From Epiperipatus broadwayi (Eukaryota > Onychophora > Udeonychophora > Euonychophora > Peripatidae), in contig JAQFVV010012396.1 of the NCBI GenBank assembly GCA_028023455.1, positions 3,354,156 through 3,418,155 of the forward strand: a stretch of 64,000 bases of DNA. Direction: 5' to 3'. The first letter of the stretch is position 1. Every line of letters begins with the position of its first letter. A program made the translations under genes and the position numbers. Of the stretch, positions 1-13,150 are shown in pieces. The notes below the pieces were generated by a model. The model was not told the origin of the DNA, searched no databases, and saw only the letters and a list, made by a program, of their open reading frames with translations.

Positions 1-485
1 TATATTAAAAATTCATTTTTTATTGTAAAGTGCAATAAAATAAACTCATGGAATTTGTAATTATCTACATCAAGCTTTTGTTGAATAAACTATTGAATTT
101 TATTAAATTTTATGTTATCCTAACCATAATGATACAAGGCCATGAAACTTTTTCTTCTGATTTTTTTATTTATTATTATGCTTACATAGTTTGACATACT
201 GAAGTAAAATCAAAAAATATCAATAATGACCTTTTACATTTCTTTCAATAAATAACTTATAAAGAATGATTCAATACAAATAAGTATTTTTAAACCAATT
301 TTTTCATTTCTAGTTCAAAAAAATTGTTTATTTAAATACAAATTAGCTACTTGTAAAATAATAAGTATATTATTCACAGTAATTATATACAATGCTTAAT
401 TAATTTTGCCACCTTTGTTCAATATTTCAATAATACATAACAATTCAAAATGTAATTTGTAAATGCTTTTATTTAAGTCAGAATA
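1..485. other. No gene seen; AT-rich DNA
   Basis: Very AT-rich sequence with stops in all frames. I see no recognisable coding motif, RNA gene or terminal repeat here. Confidence 0.5.
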
Positions 486-495
486 CCTATTAATC

Positions 496-758
496 TTTGT
501 TTGTTTATTTGATTCAAGGTTTTGGATAAAATTTTAAAGTCTAGGTAAATTTAATATATTTATATTCAATCGAATTTGTTTAAATTATATTTGTTACAAA
601 TCATTGGCAATGCAGTATGACACTATAATATTTAAAGTAGATTCCCTAATTTCTTAAATCCAGAGAAGCTGGTGAATAAAATTTTAAATATTTTGGTCTC
701 AAATTTTAAATATGTTCATATCACTTTTATCAATTTTCAGTAATGAGCATAAGAGGGC

Positions 759-772
<14 letters not shown>
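496..772. repeat. Unit 1 of a ~270-bp tandem repeat
   Basis: This stretch aligns along its length with 5875-6140 and 6153-6362. Shared landmarks are TTGATTTGTTTCAAGG-like text, a TTTAATATATTTATATTCAAT segment, a GGCAATGCAGTATGA-like segment, CCCTAATTTCTTAAAT, and an end reading GCTCATAA(A)AGAG followed by TATATA. Units 2 and 3 are adjacent. Unit 1 is separated from them by the LTR element at 786-5855, which sits at the TATATA junction between units. Inference: the array was contiguous before the insertion. Confidence 0.75.
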
Positions 773-785
<13 letters not shown>

Positions 786-791
<6 letters not shown>

Positions 792-2973
792 GATCCAGAG
801 AAGTTAGACTTAATGTAATCTACACTACAAAGCACCACTAGGCCTTTGAACCTAAAAAATTTATATAATAGGCAGATATGTAAGTAAAAAAAAATTTTTT
901 TTTATTTTGTATATTTTGATATCCGGTCGTTAGCCCATTGTCACTAGCTCAGTGGAATAGCAGATATTTATATTTTATAAATTCTTATCTAAGAATATTT
1001 TTTAAAAAAAAGAATAAAATAAGCCACTGCCAGTAATTATACACACAAACATTTATTAACACACATATAAATATAAAATTTAACATTATTATTTTAGTAT
1101 GTTTACTTTAACATTTAACATTATTTTTAACTTTTATTTTAGATTTTAATTTACATTTTAATTTTTATACTATTATAAGTTCGCACAGATGGATTTATAA
1201 AAGTTTGTTTTATAATGTTGAGTATAGATCAGTTACATAGATTACATGGTCAAAAACATTTCAAAATAAACATAAACAATCAAAATATAAAATCATTGGT
1301 GGAATTGCAGAGGGAAATTTATAAGAAACCCAATAGCATTCATTGCAAGATGCCGCATTGACACCAATAACTTAAAAGACATCCGAATAAATACATTTTT
1401 AGATACTCACTGTAAGGTATCCTTATTTAGAGAATGTCTATATATTTTGATCAAATATGAAAACCAAAAACATAATTAACCGATAACGAATCCATGCAAC
1501 GTACATACCCAACTTAAATTTAATGCATTTTTATTTAGAGTGTCGAGTATGAATAGCCTACATAGATTTGCATTTGAAAGAAAATATTCTATCCTTATTT
1601 AACCTTAGGCCAAGAGTTCACAGTCAAACCAACATCAATTCATCTGATATATCGATGCATTCAATGTAATACAAAATACAACAGCACAAAAGATTAAGAG
1701 AAGAAATTGCCTCTCGTCAGATAGGAATATTACATCTATCTGACAAGAAGAGCAATAGAAAAAAAACTCCATAGGAAAGGACTGCGGTCATTTTGTTGAC
1801 TTACAAATCACATTCCATAAGCCAAAAAGGAAGTGTGTGGTATATAAAGCGATTCTTCCTGTAGCGAATCTCGTACCACATCTACTAATTACACCAATAT
1901 ATCCAATCCATTGACCTAATTTAACTACAAAACAAATAACCTAAGATTACCCTCCCCTAATATAACTTTACAAATCTATATAGCCATTCATGCCCAACTT
2001 AAGTTTAACATTTATATAATTTAATTTAATGAAAAACAAAAAAGTCATAATAAAACTTAAAAGAACAAAAAAATAAATGAAAATGATTTTACAAAAGAAA
2101 TACATCAAATTAAAATTACTTATTAATAAATAAAGTTGGTCAGATAGGATTCTATTGCAATTATTTTAAATACAGAAAGTTTTTAATTTAATGTTCATTA
2201 ATTGTTTTCAAATTAATATTGTTCATTAGATTTTATAAAGTTCTTATAGTTTTAACAAGTCTGTAGTTTCTAATTTATTGCAGTTGCTTGTCATTTGGAG
2301 CCAGCATTAATTCCCTCGATGTCCTATGGTCCTCAATCTAGGAAAACAATGTCATTTCTTTTTTCTTTTTTAACAAGACTGAAGGGATTGAAAAGTGCAT
2401 CTTTTCAATCTATTCTCCTTCAACTCCGCACTAACACATATAGTCACATCTCTTCTATTTTCTTTACTCAACTAAACATTTTATTATCAAACTTTTTCTT
2501 TGAGATGAATTTTAAGGATTTAATTGACATTACATCATCGATGATGATGATCCTTCCGTTGAGGTCCAATTTCCATGATGGATTTTTTTTATTGGCCATT
2601 CTGTTCGTATTGTTTTTCCTCTCCTATCTGACCATAGCTTATACATTTGAAATACTCAAGGGCTAGCTTACTAATTAAAATAATCATTTCCATTTTACAA
2701 AAGATTAATTAATTTGTTTTCAAACTTAAAGATATATTTTTATCTCTAAATCTTTTTTAAGTTTTTGCTTTTAAAATACTTTTTCTATTTTTAATAAAGT
2801 TTTATTTTAATAATTTTTTTTTTATCTGTGCAATTTTATATATATACAAGTTTAAGATAGATTTTTTAATTTTCAATTTTTAATTCTTAAAAAAGAAGTT
2901 TTTATTTGCAAACTTTTATTTTTTTCATGTTTAATAATAAAAAAACAATTTAACATCGTATTTGCCCATTACA
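786..2973 (-). repeat. Left LTR-like repeat of the 5.1-kb element
   Basis: Direct copy of 3668-5855. The plus-strand end reads TGCCCATTACA and the start TATAATGATC. An open frame of 123 codons at 2295-2666, rich in hydrophobic residues, is broken in the other copy, so it is not counted as a gene. Differences from the partner are mostly C/T and A/G changes. Confidence 0.75.
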
Positions 2974-3667
2974 TATCCGTAAACTTGCTTAAAAAAAATG
3001 AACAAAAAAAAATATTGTACTTATGGTTAGTAATTACGGTACATGATTAACGAAGACATTTACAAAAGCATCCCGTTAGTAATTTTACAAAAAGACTATA
3101 TACAAAAAAAAATGTTTACTATCGTTTTCCAAAGAACCAATAATGTTTACGCCTCCTCCCCCCAAGAATATCTATTTTCTCTATATTTCATTTCTAACAA
3201 ACGGCACGACAAGCAAATTTTATAAATTATTTATTTAAGAAGGTTGCATTGAGGTAAATATGTGCAGCACAATTATAAATACCACCAACTTATTTATGAC
3301 TGACTGAAATGCTTACATAAAATTACACTGAAGTAAATTCCCAAACAGTACTCATCGGAAGGTACCACATTTACGATCATAAACTTACGTGGCTGTGCAC
3401 GCCTATACACGCGAAAGCATAATATATATTAACAAAAAAAAACATATTAATTGCAACCTTTTGACTTTCTTTTTAACAAAGTACAATTTAAAATTATTTA
3501 TACTTTCTCGTGTTTAATATATGTGCAATTTCTTTCTGGCAGTGTTTTTATAAGATTTAAAGTATACGACTTTATGTAAACAGATAAAAATATTTCATTT
3601 TGAGAAAAGAAAATTTAATCAGGGCCCTGGTGGTTTATTAAGGATCAGCCCAAGTTGGTTGGCCAGT
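2974..3667. other. Internal remnant between the two 2188-bp repeats
   Basis: About 0.69 kb of non-repeated sequence. No protease, reverse transcriptase or integrase motif is seen. The 60-codon frame at 3043-3225 has no recognisable features. Next to the right repeat, the minus strand reads TGGCCAACCAACTTGGGC, starting 3-4 nt from the repeat edge. That resembles a tRNA-Lys-type primer-binding site only loosely (11 of 18 by my count), so it is weak evidence. Confidence 0.4.
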
Positions 3668-5855
3668 TATAATGATCTGGAGAAGTTAGACTTAACGTAA
3701 TCTACACTACAAAGTGCCACTAGGCCTTTGAACCTAGAAAATTTATATAGTAGGCAGATATGTAAGTAAAAAAAAAAATTTTTTTTATTTTGTATATTTT
3801 GATATCTGGTCATTAGCCCATTGTCACTAGCTCAGTGAAATAGCAGAGATTTATATTTTATAAATTCTTATCTAAGTATATTTTTTTTTAAAAAAGAATA
3901 AAATAAGCCACTGCCAGTAATTATACACACAAACATTTATTAATGCACATATAAATATAAAATTTAACATTATTATTTTAGTATATTTATTTTAACATTT
4001 AACATTATTTTTAACATTTATTTTAGATTTTAATTTACATTTTAATTTTTATACTATTATAAGTTCGCACAGATGGATTTATAAAATTTTGTTTTATAAT
4101 GTTGAGTATAGATTGGTTCCATAGATTACACAGTCAAAAACATTTCAAAATAAACATAAACAATCAAAATATAAAATCATTGGTGGAATTGGAGAGGGAA
4201 ATTTATAAGAAACCCAATAGCATTCATCGTAAGATGCTGCATTGACACCAATAACTTAAAAGACATCTGAATAAATACATTTTTAGATACTCACCGTAAG
4301 GTATCCTTATTTACCGAATGTCTATATATTTTGATCAAATATGAAAACCAAAAACATAATTAACCGATAACGAATCCATGCAATGTCCATACCCAACTTA
4401 AATTTAATGCATTTTTATTTAGAGTGTTGAGTATGAATAGCCTACATAGATTTGCATTTGAAAGAAAATATTCTATCCTTATTTAACCTTAGGCCAAAAG
4501 TTCACAGTCAAACCAACATCAATTCATCTGATATATCGATGCATTCAATGAAATATGAAATACGGCAGCACAAAAGGTTAAAAGAAGAAATTGCCTCTCG
4601 TCAGATAGGAATACTACATCTATCTGACAAGAAGAGCAATAAAAAAAAACTCCATAGGAAAGAACTGCGGTCATTTTGCCGACTTACGAATCACATTCCA
4701 TAGGCCAAAAAGGAAGTGTGCGGCATATAAAGTGATTCTGCCCATAGCAAATCTTATACTACATCTACTAATTACACCAATATATCCAATCTATTGACAT
4801 AATTTAACTACAAAACAAATAACCTAAGATTACCCTCCCCTAATATAACTTTACAAATCTATATAGCCATTCACACCCGACTTAAGTTTAACATTTATAT
4901 AATTTAATTTAACGAAAAAGAAAAAAGTCATAATAAAACTTAAAAAAAAACCAAAAAAAATAAATGGAAATGATTTTACAAAAAAAATACATCAAATTAA
5001 AATTACTTATTAATAAATAAAGTTGGTCAGATAGGATTCTATTGCAATTATTTTAAATACGGAAAGTTTTTAATTTAATGTTCATTAATTGTTTTCAAAT
5101 TAATATTGTTCATTAGATTTTATAAAGTTCTTATGGTTTTAACAAGTCTGTAGTTTCTAATTTCTTGCAGTTGCTTGCCATTTGGAGCCAGCGTTAATTC
5201 CCTCAATGTCCTATGGTCCTCAATCTAGGAAAATGATGTCATTTCTCTTTCCTTTTTTAATGAGACTGAAGGGATTGAAGAGTGCATCTTTTCACTCCCT
5301 TCTCTTTTAACTCCACACTAACACATATAGTCACATCTCTCCTATTTTCTTTACTCAACTAAAAATTTTATTATCAAACTTTTTCTTTGATATGAATTTT
5401 AAGGATTCAATTGACATTATGTCATCGATGATGATGATCCTTCCATTGAGGTCCGATTTCCATGATGGATTTTTTCATTGGCCATTCTGTTCTTATTGTT
5501 TTTCCTTGCCTGACTGTTGCTTATACATTTGAAATGCTCAAGGGCTAGCTTACTAATTAAAATAATCATTTCCATTTTACAAAAGATTAATTAATTTGTT
5601 TTCAAACCTAAAGATATATTTTTATCTCTAAATCTTTTTTAAGTTTTTGCTTTTAAAATACTTTTTCTATTTTTAATAAAGTTTTATTTTAATAATTTTT
5701 TTTTCATCGTTACGATTATATATATATATGAGTTTAAGATAGATTTTTTAATTTTCAATTTTTAATTCTTAAAAAAGAAGTTTTTATTTGCAAACTTTTA
5801 TTTTTTTCATGTTTAATAATAAAAAAACAATGTAACATCATATGTGCCCATTACA
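3668..5855 (-). repeat. Right LTR-like repeat of the 5.1-kb element
   Basis: Same length and ends as 786-2973. The 83-codon frame at 4452-4703 is open here but stopped in the left copy, so it is treated as chance. The outer flank is a TA run followed by unit 2 of the tandem array. Confidence 0.75.
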
Positions 5856-5874
5856 ATATATATATATATATTTA

Positions 5875-6362
5875 AAGAAGTACTTGATGAATCTGTTTAT
5901 TGATTTGTTTTAAGATTTAAAATTTTAAATCAATATTTAATATATTTATATTTGATTCACATTTTGTGCATTTGTTTTAAATCACTGGAAATGCAATATG
6001 ACCCTTAAGTATTTTAGGCAGATTATCTAATTTCTTAAATTCACACTTGTTGGTGAATGAAATTTCAAATATTTTCATATCAAATTTCAAATATGTTTAT
6101 TGTATTTCTATAAATTGTTATTATTGCTCATAAAAGAGTGGTATATATATTTAAAAAACTTGATGAATCTTTTTTGTTGATTTGTTTCAAGGTTTAACTT
6201 TTAAAAATAAGATTTAATATATTTATATTCAATATAATTTATTTAAATTTGTACATTTGTTATAAATCACTGACAATGCAATATGATATTAAGATATTTT
6301 AGGTAAATTCCCTAATTTCTTAAATACATAGGGAATAATTGGTGAAATTTTAAATGCTGCCA
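5875..6362. repeat. Units 2 and 3 of the ~270-bp tandem repeat
   Basis: Unit 2 covers about 5875-6140 and unit 3 about 6153-6362. Both begin with CTTGATGAATCT followed by TTGATTTGTTT, and both include the AATGCAATATGA and CCTAATTTCTTAAAT (or close) segments also seen in unit 1. They are joined by a short TATATATTTAAA tract. Confidence 0.7.
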
Positions 6363-7334
6363 TAACAGTAATAAAACAATTATAGATGTAAAAAAACTGT
6401 AATTAACATCTCACATATGTATACATAATTGCATATATTATAAAAAACAATAGTCTTTATTACATTATAATTTTTGAAATTTGAATATGAACTGCTTTTC
6501 TATTTATCATAAAGGATTTTCAGAAATTTAAGTAATAAGGAAACCAACTTCTTAACATAAGTAAATACTAAAGAATAAGAAAAAAATAGGTGTAACACTT
6601 TTAAAATGAAAAAAAAACCCACTTATATTTACTTTACACTAAAAAGTTAATATTTTTTTTCAAAAATAATTTGGTTTATTATATTTTAGTTTCATAACAT
6701 TTAATAAAGTATATATGAAAAGAGAGGCAAACAATTGTTGATTTAATGTAGATGAAAAATGATTTGAATATGAAGAAACTATTACTTTATGAATGTTCAT
6801 ATGTATTTTAATTACATTTTATACATTTCATACATAACTATGTTAAGGAGAAGAATGCTTGGTGTACTTACAACATTGTAAATTATTGCTAATATAATTT
6901 ACAAATCAGAAAAATATTATATTATCAAATTTTATTTATAGATTTTTTTATGTAAGAATTTGAGAACATTGAAGTATATATTAAACCACTTAATTATTTT
7001 TTGAAAAAAAAACAACAACATTGTATTTCTTATTATTAAATATGATAGAGCCATGGACTATTTATTAGGTTTTAGTAATTGATTTTAAAAACATAATTAA
7101 CTTTAAAAATTATTAATGAAACTGCTTTTATTTTTTATTTAATTGAAATCGAAATAAGTATGCAAAACTATTCAATACTAATTAGATAATAATAATATAT
7201 AGAAATATTTTATAATAAATTCTTTTATTTACTGTTCCAATACTAAAAAGGTTAAAAATAAATATATAATTAAAAAAAAATAAACACTTTTATTTATTGT
7301 GTACTAAAAGGTCAAACATTATAATTTCTTCAAA
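6363..7334. other. No gene seen
   Basis: AT-rich sequence with poly-A and poly-T runs. Nothing coding or repeated was recognised. Confidence 0.4.
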
Positions 7335-7618
7335 CCTCAAGAATATGTGCATGAAAGTGCAAAGGAAGGGACCTCTACAGGTCTTAACCACAAGCTTATT
7401 CTTTGGAAGAAAAGAGGGGAACCTTCTTTACTTCAACCTACTTTCTATATAAATAGATGAAACTGAAGTGGTTAGATCTAAGAGCTTCAGCTTCACCTAT
7501 TTATATAGAAAATATGTTGAAGTAAAGAAGGGTTCCCCTCTTTGCTTCCAAAGCATAAGTTTGAGGTTAAGAACTGTAGAGATTTCTACCTTCACATTTT
7601 CATGTACTTATTCTTGAT
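7335..7618. repeat. 284-bp near-perfect palindrome (hairpin/MITE-like)
   Basis: The left arm (7335-7476) is the reverse complement of the right arm (7477-7618) with scattered mismatches and no spacer. The centre is the 10-bp palindrome TTAGATCTAA at 7472-7481. Matched blocks include GAAGTAAAGAAGG, TTCCCCTCTTT and CTATTTATATAGAAA. It has no coding capacity; the 62-codon frame across the right arm is a by-product. It is probably a foldback or miniature inverted-repeat element, and no flanking target duplication could be assigned. Confidence 0.85.
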
Positions 7619-8618
7619 GTTTACAGCCTTAGTAAATATTACTTACGTAATCAATGTGTGTTTAAATAAATTTATAGTTTCTTCAAATAAGATTAAAATT
7701 TTTAAGTTTAAATTGGAAGTAAAAATGTGAGGTGTTTATTTCAATGCCTTATTATAAAAAGTAGTGATTGACTAAATTAATTTATAGACTCCCCATACTT
7801 TGTTTTAGGTTTGATATGAAACCCTAATTTTGGTTGAAAAAACAATTGTTTTTGGCTTTTTAGTGCATGGTAAATAAAAGTATTATTAAAAATTTCTTTT
7901 ACCTACTAATTATTTTGTATCAAATTATAAATTTGTACAGAACAATGCTATTCAAATAAAAAATCTGTGTGTTTTTGAAAATGTAATTTATTCTTATAAA
8001 TGAAACTTTAATTTAAACAAAAATATCAAAACAAATGAGATTATTCAATAAACTTTGCCTATTTCATACTGTAGACAAAGTAAACTATATATTGAGCTGT
8101 TGATTTTATTATATCAAAATCAATTAAATTATGTAGCCATTATCACCCACTCACCCACATCTCTCCAAACTAAAACTAGAAAATAAAAACACAAAATTTA
8201 GAAATTTGTAGAAAACCCTGTTTAGAACTAATACTAAGGAATATATATCTCAATGATTAAAAAGCATGTCAAAATAACATATGTTTGCAAGCTATCTTCA
8301 ATAAAGCAAAATATAATCACATACATAAATAAATATTTAAAAAATATAAAGAATAAAACCAATATTTATTAATCATTAATTCAAATATAAATCAGTATTC
8401 AATTTAGATAATCATAAGAAGGCATTCTTATTGGAGAGTATAATTTAAAATATTTTTGCATATTAGAAATTTACATAAATAAAATACTTTTTTTGCATAT
8501 TAGAAATTTACATAAATAAAATACTTTTATTTGATTTTGGAAGTGCAATTTGTAAGCAATTTAGAGTATAATAAAGCATTCATTATCTCCTCTGTCTTTC
8601 AAAGACTCACATATATTG
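7619..8618. other. No gene seen; one 37-bp tandem duplication
   Basis: AT-rich sequence. At about 8454-8530 a 37-bp unit containing GCATATTAGAAATTTACATA occurs twice in tandem. Nothing else was recognised. Confidence 0.5.
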
Positions 8619-11486
8619 TACCGGTCAAAATAGTATGCTCACTTAACAAGATTCAAATCCTAAGCAAAAGTACCTCGAATCCTATCATGCTCAAGATACA
8701 CAGGTCTGGAGCAGTCCTGAATACTAACCTATTTGCCTATTCTTCGAATCTCTGACCCAATGAACAACAATTCTGATGACACAGTAAAATTATTTTAAAT
8801 CCGTGCCCAGAAGCAAAGCGGTAGAGCATAAGATCAGACTGATGATGATGATCGAGGTTGGAGTAGTCCAGTTATTACATTATTATAGTTATTTATTAAT
8901 GCTAAGCTCTTAGCTAAAGAAAATAGTTCTAAATATTAACTAGAAATAATAATTCAAAAACAAACCAGGTTTACATGAAATAGATATATTTATTAAATAT
9001 TAAACAAACGCATATATATATTACAAAAGATTTAGGAAACGTATGTATATTTTGCCAAATAGTTTCACGCTTGGGACAATATTATTTATTTAAAAGACTT
9101 GGGAATTTGTTGTATAAAATCCCCTCTATCACTCATTTAATAAATATAATTTTACAGATACAATTTTATAGTGTTTTATAACTTATGCGGAGTTAATAAG
9201 CTAATTAAAAAAAACTTTTGCTATGGAGCGTTGTGGATGCCGAAATTAAATATAAAAGATCGTGGCAGTTTTAACAGTAAATGATTTATTTGATAATGGG
9301 CAAAATATATGATTTCAATCATGTATTTCTTAGGAGAACCATTATTTATACTTTCATTCGCATTGTTTGGAAAAGACGCCTTTTAGAAATAAGAAACAAA
9401 CAATGCGCTTTATTTATGAGAGTAAGTTATGCAATCATTAATATAAATTAGATTTACGTCTATGGGAATCGATAACAGTTTTTAAAAGAAAGCATCTTAA
9501 CTCAATGGACTAAATGTATTTTTACAAAATGAATCATTATCTTTAACATATCATTGCAACTTACTAAAGGTTAGGCGGACGGTAACGGTACTAGCATACA
9601 ATAACGAAATAGAACCTCATGGCGATTGTGGATATTTTATCATTTTAAAAGAATATTTGAAATGAACTTAGATCAGATATGTCTGCACATTCTGGCAGAG
9701 CGATATCAAAGGAGAGGCTGAGTTTGAGAGCTCAGATCTGGGTATGCTATCATTCACAGCACACAAACCTCATAAACTTTATTTCCACAGGAAGTAGTGT
9801 TCTTGGTTAGGAATGATTTTGAAAAGTAGGATGGGAGCTTTAGATGTTCCCAATGACTAAACAGTCGAGCAATGGGAAAGATAAAATATCAGAATAAAGG
9901 AAATTGTATGCCAGCAACATTATTGGGCATGAATATAATTTTTATAATATAATTTTCATTTAATATTATTTTAGAACTTGGAAATTGTCTAACCTCTTGC
10001 ACAATAATCTGTTTTCAATCCTGAGTCATTTAACAGAGTGTAATAAAATAATAACTCTTTCTACATCATTAAACTAATAAAATTTACATTTAAGATTCAA
10101 TTCCCATATACGTATTAATTAAAGAATTAGCCCTTCATGCAACGGTAAGAAAAGGTAGAATTTTATATTAAGTGTCACGATCTTTTATAAAGGCCACTAA
10201 ACAACAAAATAAAATAAGCATCCACGATAAAATACTTTTAGGTATACAACCAACCTGGCGAACGATTTCTATTTTAAATAAACAAATGAATATAATTTTA
10301 CTAATTAATTTAACTACAGTTGCAAGATTGATTGATACCAACATATTAGAGAAAATAATATATATATTAAACAAAATAAATTGTATACATTTAATTGATA
10401 TGCATAAAGTTATATAAACATAAATTAAGCATGAATGCAAACATATATTTAGAATTACATAAGTATTAATAAAGAATTATAGAGAGAGAGAATTTATGAG
10501 CAAAACTAGCAAAACATCATAAACAGATAGTCAAAATAAAAGTCATAGATCAATTCATAGATCACATGACCCTATCTCTTAAGCTTGTCTGAATTAATCT
10601 AGCTGCAAATTATAAATCAACCCATGAATGTTCATATTAAGGCAGCTCTAAATTACATTATTTTACCTAAGATATCAGCATAGCATCGAGCAAGCAGGTT
10701 GGCACTTCTACATCATCTCATATGGCCGGTAAGGTGGAATTTTACGGCTGGTAGATAATCCTCCGAGAGGAAAAAGAAAGGCGGGTGGCTCCGCTACTCA
10801 TGCTTCATCACGCAGAATTTGTGTTGGCTTCTTAAAAGTAATTAAACTCAACTGACTAAAAACTGAAAGTAAACTCACTTCCTTTGTTCTGTGGTTCCTT
10901 TTTTAACATTATAATACTGCCCAGAATGCAATTTCTTATACCAGCCTTATCTCTGTAATCCCTTTAAAAACAACATTTAATTAGCAAAATATTCAATAGA
11001 TAAGGCTTAAAATACCATTTTTAGCTATTTTAAATCATTGGACAACAACTGATAAATGATTTGTTTTCGATCTTAAATTAAGATTTATAAATTTTAATTA
11101 TAGACAACGATCTGACTAGTGATAAAATAATTTCAGTATTTCAAGCCTTCTCCATTTTTCTTTGTTGTTACATTCCAATAGTTTAATTAAATACTTTAAA
11201 TCAAAATACATATAGATATAACAAAAAAAATTACAATTATATAAAGAAAATGTTTAGTTGTCAGCAATAAACATTAACAACATTATTGCTTCATTCATAT
11301 ATATACACATCATGTGCACTACTGTTTTACTTTACTAAATAAAAATTAATTTTACTAATCTTTAGAATGATTCGGCATACAGTGTGTGAGTGAATAGCAT
11401 ATATTTATAGCAAGTTCTGAATTGTGGACCCCTAGGAGGTTAGTATAGATGGTGAAACATGAAGCATCGATGATGATTAGACATCG
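8619..11486 (-). repeat. Left (3') LTR of the 11.7-kb element
   Basis: It aligns throughout with 17483-20332, from TACCGGTCAAAATAGTATGC to TGATGATTAGACATCG. Differences are mainly C/T and A/G transitions plus indels; one indel near 10525-10600 inserts about 60 bp relative to the right copy. No protein motif was recognised inside. The 10168-10440 frames on both strands overlap each other and are chance. Confidence 0.75.
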
Positions 11487-11778
11487 CTTGCTTTATTCTT
11501 TCCTACTTAAAATGACAAACAAAAAAAAATGAATAAAAAAAATACCTTAGTTGGAGTCTACTATTATTTTCGTGAGAAATACAACCCTAATAAATGAGTA
11601 AAGAAAACTGCCTGTTATTTGAACCGTGTTTCTAGTGCGGAAATAACAAAATCTTTCATTCGTTCATTTTCTGTACTTTATTGCAACAACTTATTACTAC
11701 CTTTTCCATTACTTGCAATATTTGGTGGAGGGATTCAAATGTGAGAATGTCCATTTGCAAAAAAAAAAAAAATTTTTT

Positions 11779-11990
11779 TTGACTTGTTTATCTATGGCTG
11801 CTGCTGCCCCCCTTTTTTTAATAATCTTTTTCTGGATCTGGAGGCACATATGGTTTAAGATGCCTTGCATTGAAAGTTCTTTTTATGACTTGTTTATCTA
11901 TGGCTGCTGCTGCCCCCCCTTTTTTTAATAATCTTTTTCTGGATCTGGAGGCACATATGGTTTAAGATGCCTTGCATTGAAAGTTCTTTT
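11779..11990. repeat. ~106-bp tandem duplication at the integrase 3' end
   Basis: A unit containing CTTGTTTATCTATGGCTGCT, a C-run, a T-run, CTGGATCTGGAGGCACATAT and CATTGAAAGTTC occurs twice in tandem (about 11779-11885 and 11886-11990). It duplicates the last codons of the integrase and its downstream sequence. The copies are almost identical, so the event looks recent relative to the LTR divergence. Confidence 0.85.
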
Positions 11991-13150
11991 TACCCCATCA
12001 TCTCCTTCCAACAGGAATGCATTGTCCCTATACTTTTGTTGAATTCAGTATGGTCCATGATACAAGGAGAAAAACTTCTTAAATTCTCTTTTCGTCATGT
12101 TGCTAGGCTTTGGTGCTCTCAACCAAACACTATCCCCCACATGAAATTGGTGTTGTTGAATGTGTCACCTTTTTATATGAGACTGAGCCATCTGGTTCAA
12201 TCATGTCTGTGCATCTTTCTGGTCTTGGCTGGGGTTGATAGGTGGGTGGTCCTTTGGGAGACATGTTCTGAAAATTTCTGGACATAATTCTCCAAAATGG
12301 AGTCTTCTCGGTACAAAACCAGTGGACTTATTAACGGTATGGTTAATGTAAGATATGATTTCATCAGTTTTATTCACCCAACCATGATGATCCATAGGAG
12401 TATATGTGCAAAAGAGTTGATTGATCTCTCTCATAACTCTTTCACATGGGTTAGACTGGGGGTTTCTGATGGATGTTAAACGGTGCTTTAAATTTTGTTT
12501 AGACATTCAAACTCTCCATTGTTTAGAGGTAAATGCAGAGCCATGGTCAGAGAGAATTGTGTCAGGTTTTCCAACTTCCAAAAATTGCTTACTTTGGAGG
12601 ACATGGATGGTGTTCTTAGAGTCGGCAGCCCTGACTGGGTATGACCGCACATACTTGGAGAACCCATCATATGTGACTAGAAGATAGTGAAACCTCCAGA
12701 ATGCAGGAAGAGGGCCATAATGGTCAATTGCAAGTAAATTCATTTGGTTTGGATGCTGCGATGGGTTGAAGGGTACCTGTGTATGATTTATTCGGAAATT
12801 TATTTTGTGCACATTTAGTGCATTTTCTTAATGTGAGCAGGATAAGGCTATGCATGCCTGGCCAGTAAAACTGCCTTTTTAGGGCCTCTTCAGTCTTCCT
12901 TGCTCCAAAATGCCCCAATGTTTGGTGCACATGATTTATAATCCGGATTCTTAGTTTATGGGAAGTCATGGTTTTCCATGGGTCATCTTTTCCTGGGATG
13001 TATGTTTGCAGAATGCCATCCCATAATCGATATTGCATGTGTTTTTTCTTAAGGGGGTTTATAGGGTTAGAGCTAACATTCTGTAATTCGTGAATAATCT
13101 GACAATACTGAGGTTCCATCTCCTGCCAATATCGGAGGAAAAAAAAACTA
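11925..13150 (-). pseudogene. Ty3/gypsy-type integrase, broken by frameshift and stop
   Basis: Reading on the minus strand, the pieces follow family order. First is an N-terminal zinc-binding domain with paired histidines (HQTLGH) and a CTKC pair, encoded about 13000-12800. Next is the DDE core, with the first Asp in AIDHYGPLP and the second in LSDHGSAF (12812-12507), and the Glu in NPCERVMRE (12506-12201). Last is a GPY/F C-terminal domain with FSLYHGPY, AFLL and FNARHLKPYV, ending at a stop at 11925-11927. A frameshift separates the zinc and core domains near 12740-12800. An in-frame TGA at 12507-12509 lies between the second Asp and the Glu, and the C-terminal GPY domain is in a different frame and carries another stop. 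The product would insert element cDNA into host DNA, but this copy is dead. Upstream homology begins near 13150 and no RNase H is attached. Confidence 0.9.

Larger units (their letters stand above)
786..5855 (-). mobile_element. LTR-retrotransposon-like element with 2188-bp direct repeats
   Basis: Two direct repeats of equal length (786-2973 and 3668-5855) share most of their bases over their whole length and differ mostly by transitions and small indels. Read on the minus strand they begin TGTAATGGGC and end CATTATA, giving near-inverted termini TGTAAT/ATTATA like those of LTRs. Both outer flanks are TATATA tracts, as expected for a target duplication in a TA-rich site. Only ~0.69 kb lies between the repeats and no gag or pol motif is visible there. 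The strand is inferred from the TG terminus and is uncertain. Alternatives are a segmental duplication or an internally deleted non-autonomous element. Confidence 0.7.

Noticed and set aside
2295-2666. 123-codon hydrophobic frame
   Set aside because: It lies inside an LTR-like repeat and is broken by indels and stops in the partner copy at about 5177-5540, so there is no sign of selection.
4452-4703. 83-codon frame rich in Lys/Arg
   Set aside because: The same frame is stopped in the left LTR copy (about 1573-1825), so it is probably chance.
10168-10440. Overlapping frames on both strands
   Set aside because: Both lie within the LTR, overlap each other, have no motif, and are disrupted in the right copy.
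11925-13150. Stand-alone Ginger-type transposon as the main call
   Set aside because: Flanking 2.86-kb direct repeats, gene order and strand fit an LTR element better. The inverted repeats are reported as a separate finding.
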